The notes under the pieces are model-generated. The model made no database searches and was not told the origin of the DNA. It saw only the letters and a program-made list of their open reading frames with translations. The translations under genes and the position numbers were made by a program. Below are positions 10,184 to 22,400 of a stretch of DNA of 64,000 nucleotides, one piece after another (position 1 is the first letter of the stretch; every line of letters starts with the position of its first letter). Origin of the DNA: Paratinospora sagittata (Eukaryota; Streptophyta; Magnoliopsida; Ranunculales; Menispermaceae); contig CM069596.1 in the NCBI GenBank assembly GCA_035771175.1, positions 14,199,501 to 14,263,500 on the forward strand. The letters run 5' to 3'.

Positions 10184-11233
10184 TTATCTGGATTTTTTCA
10201 TTTCTCTTCTCTCTATTTCATTTTTTTTCAGGGGTGCCTCTTCCTGGACTTGTACATCCCTTATTGTCTTAATATCCTCAACGGTCATGTATTTTCTAGC
10301 TCGGATAAGAAACTCTTCATAGGTCCTAACGGGGTTCTTGGCTAGAGACCACCAAAACCTACTCACCTGAAGCCCCTTTATTACGGGGGTTGGTGCCACG
10401 TCGGGTGGATACCCTTCTACTTGAGATGTTTTGTGTGCAAAGCGTGAGACATAATCTTTGAGGGCTTCGCCTTTCCCTTGTTTGATGGAAAGAAGGTGTG
10501 TGAAAGGCTTCCTTGTCTCGTGGAGCCCTACGAACTGGCTGACAAAAACGCGCCCGAGTTGTCGAAAGAGTAGATTGATTTGGCAGGTAATCCCTGAAAC
10601 CAACTTAGGGTTGCACCGGTCAGCGTGTGCTGGAAGGCTAGACAGAGGGTTAGATCAGTTGCCCCATACAACTTCATCCACGACTTGTATTTCGTCAAGT
10701 GGTTGACCGGATCCCTCTTCCCATCGTATAAGTCCTTCTGAGGAATCTTGATGAGCTCGGGCAAGGTGGCATTCTGGATCTCCTCGGCGAAGGGCAACTC
10801 TGTTTCTCCTAGAATTGCATCGACAGAGGAACGGGCTCTGTTTCTCATGGTTGTGATGTCTGGTTGGCAGGCAGCGTTAGCAGCCATTGCGTTCAGTAGA
10901 TCTCTTTGCACATCGACCAAAGTCGAGATATATTCTTGCATATAACGCAGTTGGTCGTCGACGTTGTTGGGAGGGAGCTCTCAGTTGCTTAATTCTTGAA
11001 AATGGGAGGCAAACCGCTCTCCCATCGTGGGGGGACCTGGATGGCTTTGCTCATCTTAAGTTGTTGATCCTCAGGCAGGTTCTGCGATGCTTTCTTCTCA
11101 GTGTTTGTTCCCGAATGTTGATGAGTTGCCTCTTGCAGGCACTACGCGATGGACTTGTTTGATCTGTTTCAGGATTCCAGCCATTCGATTGACGCTCTCT
11201 ATGACCGTCCCCATTCTTCGTTTCATGCTGCAA
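10184..11233 (-). pseudogene. Tat-1 gag, frameshifted
   Basis: Read from 11233 downwards in shifting frames. The N-terminus is homologous to the Tat-2 frame MERRMGTIVKNVNR (32078). Then come RDPVNHLTKYKSWMKLYGATDLTLCLAFQHTLTGATLSWF (10941-10528) and GRVFVSQFVGLHETRK...HLLSIKQGKGEALKDYVSRF (10603-10184). This is the Retrotrans_gag (PF03732-type) core of Ty3/Gypsy capsids. At least one frameshift (near 10560) and stops in the N-terminal quarter break it. A lysine-rich tail follows, and no zinc knuckle is clear. Confidence 0.75.
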
Positions 11234-11416
11234 AGTTGAAGCTAGGTGGTTTGATACCCCAAGGAACCTTGGGGGTGAAGTCGGGGTCTGTTGGGACGGA
11301 GTTGGCAGGCCGATTCTTGGTTCCCAACTTCCTCTTGACGGGCTTGTACTTTTTTTCTGGTCATGATTTTAAGGCAATGGACATTTCAGTTACTGTTCCC
11401 CAAAGACAACGCCAAA

Positions 11417-12137
11417 TGTTTCAATCGAAAGTCTCTCACGTTGGACCGTGAATCGCTGTCTATTGACAGAATATGAAAATTTCTCGATCTTCCGAAATAC
11501 TGCAAGAATCCGTTCTACTTCGGACCTACAAGGGTGGAGACGTTTGGTTACCAAAAACACTCTGATGCCTAAGTTGGACAAGGAAATAGGAAAGTAGTAG
11601 TATGTAGAGAATTTCGAGTTTCAGAGCATACCTGCTTTGGAGAATGAGCCCTCTTTTTATTGTTGAACGAGAATAGTTCGGGTACTAAATGCGTTGTTCC
11701 ATTGGTGGGAGTGATTTTCGTCCTTCTTCATTAGGATTCGATTCGTGGTTCTATGTCTCGAGATCCGTTCTATGTAGTGTCTAAGCCAAGACCAATGTGT
11801 AGGATTTGTTCTCCATGACCAAAGTTTAGGCCACATCCTTGACCGGAACATGAGTGCCTTGGCCATGGCCGAGGGGAGTTCTTCGGCTATGGCCTAGGAG
11901 GGTACCTCGGCCGTGGCCAAGGCCCCTTGGCCATGGTTGAGGGAAAAGAGTCCTCGGCCATGGCCGAAGGGGAAATCCCTCGGCTATGATCGAGGGAGTG
12001 AAAACTCCTCGGCCAACGCCGAGGTGCGTTCCTTCGAGCGTGTTCGTTTTCTTTGGTTTGTGACCTGAATCTTTCGATTAAGTTCATTTTCAATTTATGT
12101 TTTGTCTTTTTCTATCTGCCAGGTTTTGTGTGTAACA
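11417..12137 (-). mobile_element. 5' LTR of Tat-1
   Basis: 721 bp; on the minus strand it begins TGTTACACAC and ends ATTGAAACA. It is flanked on the internal side (11393-11416, minus) by TTTGGCGTTGTCTTTGGGGA, which resembles the primer-binding region of Tat/Athila elements. Homologous LTRs occur at 12972-13703 plus 23246-23262, at 32269-32765, and, more decayed, at 57880-58680 (plus strand) and 59928-60600. The block 'gataccaa..aacactctgatgcctaagtt' is shared by all. Confidence 0.85.
11850..12025. repeat. Array of CCTCGGCCATGGCCGAGG-type palindromes
   Basis: About seven near-copies of the 18-base palindrome CCTCGGCCATGGCCGAGG are spaced about 22-31 bp within the LTR U3. Several have one or two changes, some matched in both arms. 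Homologous arrays lie at about 13395-13560, 32705-32765 and 57985-58270. Confidence 0.8.
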
Positions 12138-12584
12138 CTTTGAATTATTAGAAATCGCAACTTGCAATGGTCATTCTCTTTCTCTTTCTTTTTTAAAGGG
12201 CCAAAGTCGATGACCTAGAATGAACATCTCATGCTTTATTTTCTTTTTCTATGCGTTAGTGCTTTTCGCTTTGGAAACATATGATTTTCTAATATAATTT
12301 TCAATGGGTTGATAAATGTTGTGGGTTGTTACACTAGTTTTAAGGATACAATTATGTTTGCTCATATATATGAGTTTGAAGTAGATTTAGGATCAATACA
12401 AGTAATCATAGCTCTTTCTTGGTTGCAATTGTCTTTTTCATTTGAAAGGCATGGTTGTGACTAACTAGGAAACTGAATTAGTAGTTATGATTTACTTAAA
12501 AGTCAAAACTATAAACTTTTTGCTGAGATTGTAAAATTTTTAGAAATAAAATTGTATTTTATTGTTTATATATTATTATTATTA

Positions 12585-12631
<47 letters not shown>

Positions 12632-12971
12632 GAAATGTCACAAAAAACCCTCTTTTCTTGTAGTGCAAGTTGCTAATTATTATTATTATTATTATTATTT
12701 ATTGTAACTATAATTATTTAACATTTGCTCCTTAAACATTTTAAGCTTTGAAATCTAATAGGTTTTTTAATGTGTTTTTCCCTCTGCATTTTACTTGTGA
12801 TTTTCTTTGAATTTAATTGGTCTTAGGCGGATTTGAACATGGAAGCATTAAAAATCAAGCGGAATCCATTCAAGACCAAATAATTGGGAGTTGAAACTCA
12901 CACATCTTATTGTTATAAATCTTCACTTCAATTGGAAATCTATTGATTTTCTTTAGGTATTTGATATTGTT
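12138..12971. other. AT-rich flank with (TTA)n microsatellites, no gene
   Basis: No coding pattern or element ends were recognised between Tat-1 and Tat-2. (ATT)n runs occur at 12571-12630 and 12675-12703. This is the stretch into which Tat-1 and Tat-2 appear to have inserted. Confidence 0.6.
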
Positions 12972-13703
12972 CGTTTCAACCAAAAATTTCTTGCGTTGGA
13001 ATGTGAACCAATGCCGGTTGACTGAATATGGGAACTACTTAATCCTACGAAATTCTATAAAAGACGGACCTGTAAGGGTGGTGACGCTTGGTCACCAAAA
13101 ACACTTTGATGCCTAAGTTAGACAATGTCACAAGAGAATAAAAGTATATAGGGAGTTCCAGGTTTCAGAGCATACCTGCTTTAGAGAATGAGCCCCCTTT
13201 TTATAGTTTAGGGGGAGTGGCTTGGGCATTAAATGCGTTGCTCCATCGGTGGGAGTGATTTGCGCCATTCCTCATCAGGATTTGGCTCATGGTTCGATGT
13301 CTTGAGTTCGTTCTATGCGGTGTCCAAGCTATGACCAATGTGTAGGATTTTGTTTCCCTGATCGAGATCTAGGTCGTATCTTCGACCGAAACTGGAATTT
13401 TCCCTCGACCATAGCCGAGGAGGCTCTTTCTGTCATGGCCGAGAGAGGTCCCTAGACTGTGGCCGAGGAGGGTTCTTCGGCCATGGTCAAGAGGGGTATC
13501 TCAGCCATGGCCGAAGTGGGCACCTCGGCCATGACCGAGGGAGGGAAAACCCCTAGGGCAGGCCAGAACTAGTCTGTTCAGGTGTGCTTCGACATGTCTG
13601 GTTCTGGTTCGTGACTTGAACTTTTTATTAGGTTCTTTTTTGGTTTTTGCTTAACCTTTCGATCTTTTCCTCCAGTTTACATTTTTCTTTCCTATCCGCC
13701 TAT
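12972..13703 (-). mobile_element. 3' LTR of Tat-2 (main part)
   Basis: Aligns with 11417-12137 and 32269-32765. It carries a palindrome array (about 13395-13560) and a TATA-like segment. Its first 17 bases on the minus strand are displaced to 23262-23246 by Copia-2: joining 13703 to 23246 restores the LTR start seen at 12137. The terminal TG at 12972 appears mutated to CG. Confidence 0.8.
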
Positions 13704-15502
13704 TGACCTAAGTGGTTTTCCACTTAGTTTTCTCCTAAGTGTTTTGCTGCTAACAAATGGTGCTAATGTTTTTATCTAGTATATTTCAGCACCTAAAGTG
13801 GACAAGCGTCAATACAAGATCAAAGTACTTTAAGCCACTCAAGAAAAGGATCAAAGCAAATGATCAACCACATTCAAAGCTTGGACAACTTGAAGAAAAG
13901 AAGAAATTATGAGGTTGAGAGTCTTTGGGTGTCTAGAATTAGGATGTAGCTTCTTTGGTTCTAGTTTGCTCAATTTCTCTCTTACACATCATGCATGCAC
14001 TAGATTTTATCTAAAATGATTTTTAAATGTTCAAACATTTTTGTACTATGTTCTTAAACTATTTCAGACTTGTTTGAATCATATTTGCAATTGTTTTAAT
14101 CAAACTCACATTTCTACAAAAAAATTTCAAAACTTAATGGTTTAAGTTTTCAAGATCATTTTGTTTTGAACTTAGACTTGTTGTCTTTGTTTTAAATGAT
14201 TTCAAAATATTTTAATCATCAAATTTGATGTATTTTCATCATATTTTGTTCCCCAAATAATTTCATAAAGTTAGATTTTTGAAAAATCAAGAAAACACAA
14301 AAAGTTCATGGCAAAATAACTCAAAACCACTTGACTGCAACCCAAGTGTTTCAATTCCTTCTCAAATGGGTTTGTAAATGGTTCCAACGGAAGCAGAGTG
14401 AGCTTTTTATGAATTTTAAGGTATAATATGCCTATATTTCGTTTAGGATAAGTCAGGTAACCAAACAAAACAAAATACGAAAAATTGTCATTGTAAGAGT
14501 GCCAGCGGGCTAGCCAAAAGCGCAAACACGCTACAACCTTGATTTTGCGAAATCCAAGCTCTAGAGTGTGGCAGCGCCAGCGCGCAAGGGACATTCTGGT
14601 TGCGATTCCAACTATCAAAAGCTTAAATTTTGAGCCCCCAACAATTAGTTTCATGTGTCTAACGGCTAGTACTCATTTCTAAATTGTAAATACACGTACT
14701 TAGGCCATTTTAAACACAAGAGAGACAAAAATGTGAGTGCATTGAGTGATTTCCTAAATCAAACCATTTCTCACGTTTTGAAAAGCCCTGGAACAAAATA
14801 TTTGAAACCAAAGGAGTTGATTTCAAAGCTTCCTCTTCGTGCATCATTTAAAACATCTTTAAAAACATTTTTTATGAGCAATCTTATGAAAGGAAGGTAA
14901 AATTATTGTAAGGTCTCTCTCTCTCACATTGAGTTTAATCATTGTACTTAGTCTTCTTGGTTTATTTCTAGTTGAAATACACCAAGTAAAGTGATTTAAT
15001 ATCACTTGTGATTCCAATGTTGGAATCTAAGTTAGTTTCACCCTTTATCTTTTAAAGGGTCAAGTGGTTCTTCTTTAGCCCGCGAAAAGATATTTGGTTC
15101 TTCCTTATCCCACAAAAGGAAACAAGTGGTTCATGCTTAGCCTGTGAAAAGGATATACAATTCTTCCTTATCCTGCAAAAGGAAGTTGTAGGTTTGTCTT
15201 TAGTCCGCAAAAGGATAGGTTTTCCTTGAACCTGTAAAAGGGCATTTGTAACAGTTTGATTTACACCCGTGAAATGAATCCAAGTATAGTGGAATCTTAG
15301 AGAAGGTTTCTTTAGACACTGAGGTAGGAAAAGGATATTTCGAACCACGTAAAAATCTGTGTGCAATTTTTGCACTATTTATTTATACACTTTGATTATT
15401 TAAGCATTCATTTTCATTTATCCAAGGATGTCCACCAAAGAACTTAGAAATTGTCAAAACATGTCATAACACTCAACTTACCCCCCTCTTGGGTGTCCAA
15501 CA
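13704..15502 (+). mobile_element. 5' LTR of Copia-2
   Basis: 1,799 bp, from TGACCTAAGTGG to GTCCAACA. It contains GC-rich inverted motifs (about 14500-14600), a TATA-like region (about 14680-14695), a hairpin series (about 15010-15300) and the common Copia end 'cccccctcttgggtgtcc'. It matches 19469-20704 plus 22582-23240. Confidence 0.9.
15010..15300 (+). repeat. Hairpin array in Copia-2 LTR
   Basis: Successive inverted repeats: GATTCCAA/TTGGAATC (15010-15027), ACCCTTTA/TAAAGGGT (15040-15060), TTCCTT/AAGGAA (15101-15121), CTTCCTT/AAGGAAG (15163-15185), followed by weaker units. Loops carry CCCGC, CCCAC, CCTGC or CCCGTG cores. A similar series is in the 3' LTR (22780-23051) and in the solo LTR (22060-22402). 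Confidence 0.75.
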
Positions 15503-15504
15503 AG

Positions 15505-15516
15505 TGGTATCAGAGT
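15505..15516 (+). other. Primer-binding site of Copia-2
   Basis: TGGTATCAGAGT lies two bases after the LTR end, matching the initiator-Met tRNA complement except for the last base. Confidence 0.9.
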
Positions 15517-15599
15517 GCGTGCTCGGGATTTAAGGTCTGACAACCTTGAGCTAAAGATCTAATACCCAATATCATATGTTTTGACTTAGGTAACAACCC

Positions 15600-16495
15600 T
15601 TTCACTCCTCCAATGCTAAACATTGATAACTTTATGTCTTGGAGAATTAGGATAAGAGCTTTCATTAAGGCTCAATTATGTGACACATGGAACATTGTTT
15701 AAAATGGACCATTTTTACCCACAAAGACCATAAATGGGGTTGAAGTTCCTAAACTTTGGAAGAAATAGGATAGGAAGGAAAAATATTTAGTTAGACTTGA
15801 TGATCTAGCTAGAAGCATACTTTTGAGTAGCCTTTCCCAAAAGGATATAGATAGAGTTTCTTCATGTGCATCTTCTAAGGATATTTTGACTAGATGAGAA
15901 GAACTCTATGGTGTTTCATATGCTTCCTCATCTTCATGTGAAGATAAGGAAAATGTAGAATATATTTGTCTTCTCTAATATTGATGGATATTCTACAAAT
16001 GTCATTGATCTTTCTTTTGATGATTTGTCTATTGCTCAAAAGATTCTTGAAATTAAATTTGACAAACTCATCCAAAAGAATGAGAAACTCAAGAACATGA
16101 TAACTAATGTTATGGATGAGTTGAAAACTCTCCAAAATTACTACAATGATGTTCTTGAGGAAAATGAAGTCTCTCTTGAAGAAAAAGAGGATATGAAAAA
16201 TGAAAATATCATTCTTCAAGAAAGGTTAGAAGAGTTGACCAAATTAGTGACCGAGGTTGCTAATGAAAATTAGGTTTTGGAAATTGAACTTCAATTAGAA
16301 AAATAAAGAGACCTCCACTTTAGAGAAACAATTGGGTAAACCTAATGTTAGATACTTTAAGCCCAAGACAGGCCATAGGAACACTAAAAATCCTTTTAAG
16401 GATAAATATCATAAAATGGCATGGGTGCCCAAAGAATTACTCTTTGATGCTAGAATCACAAAATCCAAAGGAGTATGAGTACAAAAGACAGGTTC
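15600..16495 (+). pseudogene. Copia-2 gag, decayed
   Basis: Across frameshifts and stops the sequence shows a Copia gag: NPFTPPMLNIDNFMSWRIRI near 15600, LCDTWNIV, KEKYLVRLDDLARSILLSSL near 15780, then SFDDLSIAQKILEIKFDKL (16015 on) and a Glu/Lys-rich coiled coil (16025-16273, 82 codons open). The tail near 16330-16480 is basic (RYFKPKTGHRNTKNPFKDKY), like the region before the protease in larger plant Copia elements. No CCHC knuckle and no protease were seen. UBN2-type capsid function is inferred from family knowledge. Confidence 0.7.
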
Positions 16496-19450
16496 ACCGG
16501 ATCACATAGAGTCTCTTTATTGAACCATATCCTAAGCTACTTGGTCTTAGATATTTAGGCCTTAATCATTTTAGGCAACTTCTATGTATTTTATGTCATA
16601 TGCGCTTTTCTATATTATGACATTTGGAAGTATTTAGGTTTGATTAAAGGATATTAATTTGTAATGCCTATGATTGCCTAAAAGTAGTTGAATGATATTG
16701 TTCAATGTTTGAAAGGTCCAAAGCATACTAGGTATGCTACTTGGAAGTATGATTTGAATTTCATATATATTACTTCCATTCATCTTTGTGAACATGCTTA
16801 TATTGTATATTCTTTTGTTTACTTATCCAAAGCATACTCTATGCATTTATTTTATCATATGAGATGTATGCTTGTGTCTAAATTGAATATGCTAGCTTTA
16901 TATCTTTAGCAATCCATTTAGATCTTTATGAGGGATTTGAGCATAATCAAATTATGTGATTTAAGATATGAGTTTGCTTAGAATTAAATTGGTTGATTTG
17001 CTCATATATGTGTTTGTATGCTCATGATCTTAGAAAATGGACTAAAATTAATAATTATTCATTAGAGTTCATATCTGTTGCACTTTAGAATCAAAATGAT
17101 TCATATCTTTTAAATAGTACAAGATATTTGTCTAATGATTGTGGCCTTTACTTCAAATGTTAATCAAATAGCCACCTTACTCACTTCCTTGGAGATGATC
17201 CAGCTTAGTCTAAGAATATTAATTCTTAGCAATTATGAGAAGACCTTAAAGGTCACTTGTCCAACCCATCCAAGCAAACCTTACTCCCTATACTTATTAA
17301 TGATCTTTGATCATATCATTGAAAAGGGTTTAGTAAGGGCAAATATAAATTGATCCTTCATTTGAGCTTAATTAGAAATTTATGGGATCAAACAAAGAAA
17401 AACAAAAATGATCTTCTTAGACACCTTGAATTAGAATCAAATACTTTATTCTCTAGAAATCATTGTTTAAAAGTACTAAGACTTATGTTTCTCTAGCTTT
17501 ATCTATTTAGAAGTCTTAATGTACTTACAAAGATAACCAATTCACATAAGTCTTCCCACTATTCAAAAATCTTAAAAGACAAACTCTCAAATGAATGAAT
17601 ACCATTCATTTAGATTTACATCTACTTGCATTCATACCTTTAGAAGTGAATTGAATTTAAATGACTAAAATGATCCTCACTTTTTCACACATAATTGGAT
17701 TTTAGCAATCTTAGAAAATTAAACATGTTAGCCTTCATGAATAAGCATTTATGAGTAACTTGTTTCTATTCTTATGTTTTCATCTTGCCTATTTGATCAT
17801 GAATGTTGAATTGTCTTTTATGCTTGGATGAATACCCATATACTTATAAAGAAACATGTTCATAATAAAATTTTCTATATCATGATTTTTCCTTACCAAT
17901 TGACCATCTTTTATCATGATTATGTTATCATAAGTCATTTTCAAGCTTGCTTGTTCACTAAAATCTTACTATACTTCGAGCTTGCATATGAAGAGACTGT
18001 CATGTTTCATTATAAGTGTTGATATATGATTGATGTGCTTCTTTATGATCCTAAACAATCATGAAAGCTTATATGATCATGAGTCGTATCCTTTAAGGAT
18101 AAATGAGTGATATTGTGCATATTTTCATTATTTGTATTTATTCACTTTATCTTGGAGAAAACTCATATGAAATGACTATCTTGCCTTAAAATTTCCATCA
18201 TATGAAATCTTAGTCATTTTCATAGTTCATAATTGAATTTGTCTTATGCCATTGGATTTTCTAAATCTATCATGACATATTCAACTAAGTGACTTAGTTG
18301 ATCATGAGCCCAAATCTATATCAAACTAATAGGTTTACTCAACTAGAAAGAATGATAAAGACTTGAGCGACTACATTTTCACATTTAAGTCATTCAATTC
18401 ATTTGCAATATGATTGATAAGTGTGTCAGGCTTATATATCCATCTATTATATTGCTCTTTATGTGATGCCATAGGCTTGTGCTATAATCCATATTTCGAA
18501 TCATGCCTAACTTAATGGAAAATAGGATGCCTATCCCTATGCTTATCTATTTTGGCATTCATGTCCCATTCATACATGAGTTTGATGCATTGCTTGAATT
18601 TCAAATCTTATATGCATAAATTATTTTGAAAATTGATTTCTAATGGACGTCTTGAGTTTGTGAACTATATTTTGCATCACATTAGAATCATGATAGCTAG
18701 GCCATGCTTAATCATAGATCATTTTGCCTATGCTATGAATCTTAATGTATGCTAGTGCTTATTTCTCATACATGGTAGAGCATACCTTATATTAGGTTTG
18801 GGTTTATCAAATTTATCTTTGTGCCTAACACCATGAGAATGATTGCTTATTCCTAAAATTCTTTATGAACTCATCTTCTTAGCATATCTTTCTCATTTTT
18901 ACATGTCTAGATGCCTCTCATAGAATTCTATCTTATATTTATGCATCTACATGACTTTACTCTTGGCTATGCTATGCAACATTCCAAAATATCATCTAGC
19001 TAGCCTATGAATGTTGAGCTAAAACTTTCCATATTTTTATCTTGTCATGTTTATATTTCTCCATGTGCTTAAACATTATATCTTGAATCTTATGTATGTG
19101 TCTTATAGTATATCATCCCTTATGCATTCATACGCTTAATCATGACTTGTTGTCATGAATCCTCTTGAGTTTGAGTGCACAGAATTAAGGGGAGTCTCCA
19201 TCTCTTTTTGAAAAGGGGAGCTTTGGTGTTTTGATGCTATGCTTTTGGATTACCTTTATGAGAGTCTAGATGATTTGTTCCTCCTTTTTGATAATGTCAA
19301 AGGGGGAGAAAACATGAGAAATATTTGAACCTTGATACACACTATTGGTTGATATATAGTATATATGTTCTTCATATTTCATATTTATGATCATACTATC
19401 TTGCATTATATAGTTGTTATGTTTATTAAGTTTATATTGTTTGTCATCAT
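16496..19450 (+). other. Long non-coding AT-rich interior of Copia-2
   Basis: Nearly 3 kb with no frame longer than about 75 codons and no RT, integrase or protease motif. It is rich in short recurring words (tatgaat, catgatt, cttatgcat). This is typical of large non-autonomous LTR elements (LARDs), or of pol decayed beyond recognition. Confidence 0.65.
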
Positions 19451-19468
19451 AAAAAAGGGGGAGATTAT
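19451..19468 (+). other. Polypurine tract of Copia-2
   Basis: aaaaaagggggagatta lies directly before the 3' LTR, nearly identical to the Copia-1 tract. Confidence 0.85.
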
Positions 19469-22400
19469 TGACCTAAGTGGTTTTTCACTTAGTTTTCTCT
19501 TAAGTGTTTTGATGCTAACAAACAATATAACAAATGGTGCTAATGTTTCTATCTAGTATATTTCAACACCTAAAGTGGAAAAGTGTCAATACAAGATCAA
19601 AATACTTCAAGCCTCTCAAGAAAATAATCAAAGAAAAGGATCAACCACATTCAAAGCTTGGACAACTTGAAGGAAAGAAGAAATTATGAGGTTGAGAGTC
19701 TTTCTGCGTATAGAATTAGGATGTAGCTTTTATTGTTCTAGTTTGCTCAATTTCTCTCTTACATATCATGCATGCATTAGATTTTATCTAAAATGATTTT
19801 CAAATGTTCAAACATGTTTGTATTATGTTCTTAAACTATTTCAAACTTGTTTGAATCATATTTGCAATTGTTTTAATCAAAATCACATTTCTGCAAAGTT
19901 TTTCAAAACTTATTGGTTTAAGTTTTCAAGATCATTTTGTTTTGAACTTAGACTTGTTCTTTTTGTTTGAAATGATTTCAAATTGTTTTAATCATCAAAG
20001 TTGATTTGTTCCCCAAATAATTTCATAAATTTAGATTTTTGAAAAATCAAGAAAACACAAAAAGTTCATGGCAAAATAGCTCAAAACCACTCCACTGCAA
20101 CCCAAGTGTTTGAAAGACTTCTCAAATGGGTTTGGAAATGGTTCCAACGAATTTTGAGTGAGCTTTCCATGAATTTTAAGGTATAATATGCCTATATTTC
20201 GTTTAGGAAAAGTTAGGTAACCAAATAAAACAAAATACTCAAAACTATCACTGTAAGAGTGCCAGTAGGCTAACCAAAAGCATTAGTGCGTTAAAGCCTG
20301 AATTTTTCAAAATCCAAGCTCTGGAGTGCGCCAGCACGCTTGCACAAAGTGCCAGAGCGCTAGGGACATTCTGGGTGCGATTCCAACGGTTAAAAACTTG
20401 ATTTTTGAACCCCCCAACGACTAGGTTATTGTGTTTAACGACTAGTACTCATTTATAATCTATAAATACATGTACTTAGGCCATTTTAAACACAAGAGAA
20501 ACAAAAATATGAGTGCATTGAGTGATTTCCTAAATCAAACCATTTCTCGCATTTTGCAAGCCCTAAGCAAAATATTTGAAACCAAAAGAGTTGATTTCAA
20601 AGCTTCCTCTTCGTCCATCATTTAAAGCATCTTCAAAAATGTTTTTTATGAGTAATCTTATGCAAGGAAGGTAAAATCATTGTAAGGTCTCTCTCTTTCA
20701 CATTTGTTGAATTAAGTGGTTTTTCACTTAGTTTTCTCCTAAGTATTTTGATGCTAACAAAAAATATAACAAATGGTGTTAATGTTTCTATCTAGTATAT
20801 TTCTACACCTAAAGATAGAAAAGAGTCAATACAAGATCTAAGTCTTCAAGTTCAAGAAGTCTCTCAAGCAAATGATCAATCGTACTTAAAGCTTGGACAA
20901 CTTGAAGGAATGAAGACAAAAATGTTGAGAGTTTTTATGTGTCTAGAATTAGGATGCAACCTTCTTGCATTTCCTATTGCTCAATCTTTCTTAAAATCAT
21001 GCATTCATACTTAATATATGCATAGTTTTGATAAAACTCATTCATGCATTAAGTTTTCTTTAAAAATGTTTTTCAAGTATTAAAAAATGTTTGATTTATG
21101 TTCTTTAACTATTTTGAATCATATTTGCATTAGTTTTAGTTGAAATAACATTTTTAAAAAGTTTTTCAAAATAATCAAAATCGATTTGATTTTCATCAAA
21201 ATCTTGTTTGATTGTTTAATCGTTGATTTGAAAGTGTTTTAATCATCAAACTAAATCTATTTCAATCATATTTTGATGCCTAAATAAGCCTATATATTTA
21301 GAATTTCGAAAAATCATGTTAACCCAAGTTTTCACACTCAAATTATGCCCAAATAAACTTTAATCCTTTAAAAATATTTGATAGCTTTCTCCGATGGCTT
21401 TGGAAATTGGAAATGTTTCCAATGGATCTGGAATGTTCTTTTCATTTCATCATCTTTCAAAATCTTTCAAAAATGCTAAAGTTTTGAAATTCACAGTCAA
21501 AGCAGGACGCTAATCACGCAATAGCGCCCTCCTTTGAACTGTTTATTTTTTGGGCAGTGTCAGGATGCTCATACGCTATCAGGACGCTAGTGGAACACCT
21601 ATTACTTTTCTAAGCGCGTTCGACGGCTATATTCTTGTGTCTAACGACTAGAACTTGTTTTTAATATATAAATACAAGTACTTAGGCCATTATAAACTCA
21701 AGAGAGACAACCATGTGATTCTAGGGAGTATTTTTCAAGGTCAAATCATTTTTCCATTTCAAAAGCCCTAGGCCTAGAGATGTTGATTTGAATATAGGAT
21801 TTCAAGCTTAGTTATTGTGCATCATTCAAAGCATTTTCAAAATCATTCTCTTGAGCAGATATGGTTGCAAGAAAGGTATAAACTGTTGTAAGGTCTCTCT
21901 TCACCTTGAGCTTAAATTTTCATATCTTGTATTTGGTATTTGAATTTATGAGTTTCATTGTAATTGTTCTATTCACTTAGAACAAACATTAAATTCACTG
22001 TTTTTAGTCTTTTGGTTTGTTTGAAGATTGAAACAACCTAGTCAAGTGAATTTGACTCACTTGAGATTCCAATGATGGAATCAAAGGTAGTTTCATCCTT
22101 TCTCTTGAAAAGGGTCAAGTGGTTCATCCTTAGCCCACAAAAATGATCTCGGTGCTTCCTTATCCTGCAAAAGGAACAAGTGGTTGATCCTTAGCCCGTA
22201 AAAAGGATATGCGATTTTTCCTTAACCCATGAAAAAGAAATTAGGTTTTTCTTTATCCTGCAAAAGGAAGTTGTGGGTTCATCCTTAGCCCACAAAAGGA
22301 TAAGTTTGCTTTGAACTTGTAAAAGGGCATTTGTAATGGTTTGGTCCTCACCCATAAGAGGATTCATTAGGGAAGTTTGAAAATCCTAATCGGAAGATTC

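Larger units (their letters stand above)
9346..12137 (-). mobile_element. Tat-1: truncated Ty3/Gypsy Tat-type element
   Basis: On the minus strand the order is 5' LTR (12137-11417), primer-binding region, gag (about 11233-10184), then protease (to 9346). RT, RNase H, integrase and the 3' LTR are missing, cut off at the chromovirus fragment. Gag and protease resemble the Tat/Retand group, and the sequence is closely similar to Tat-2 at 30023-32765. Confidence 0.8.
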
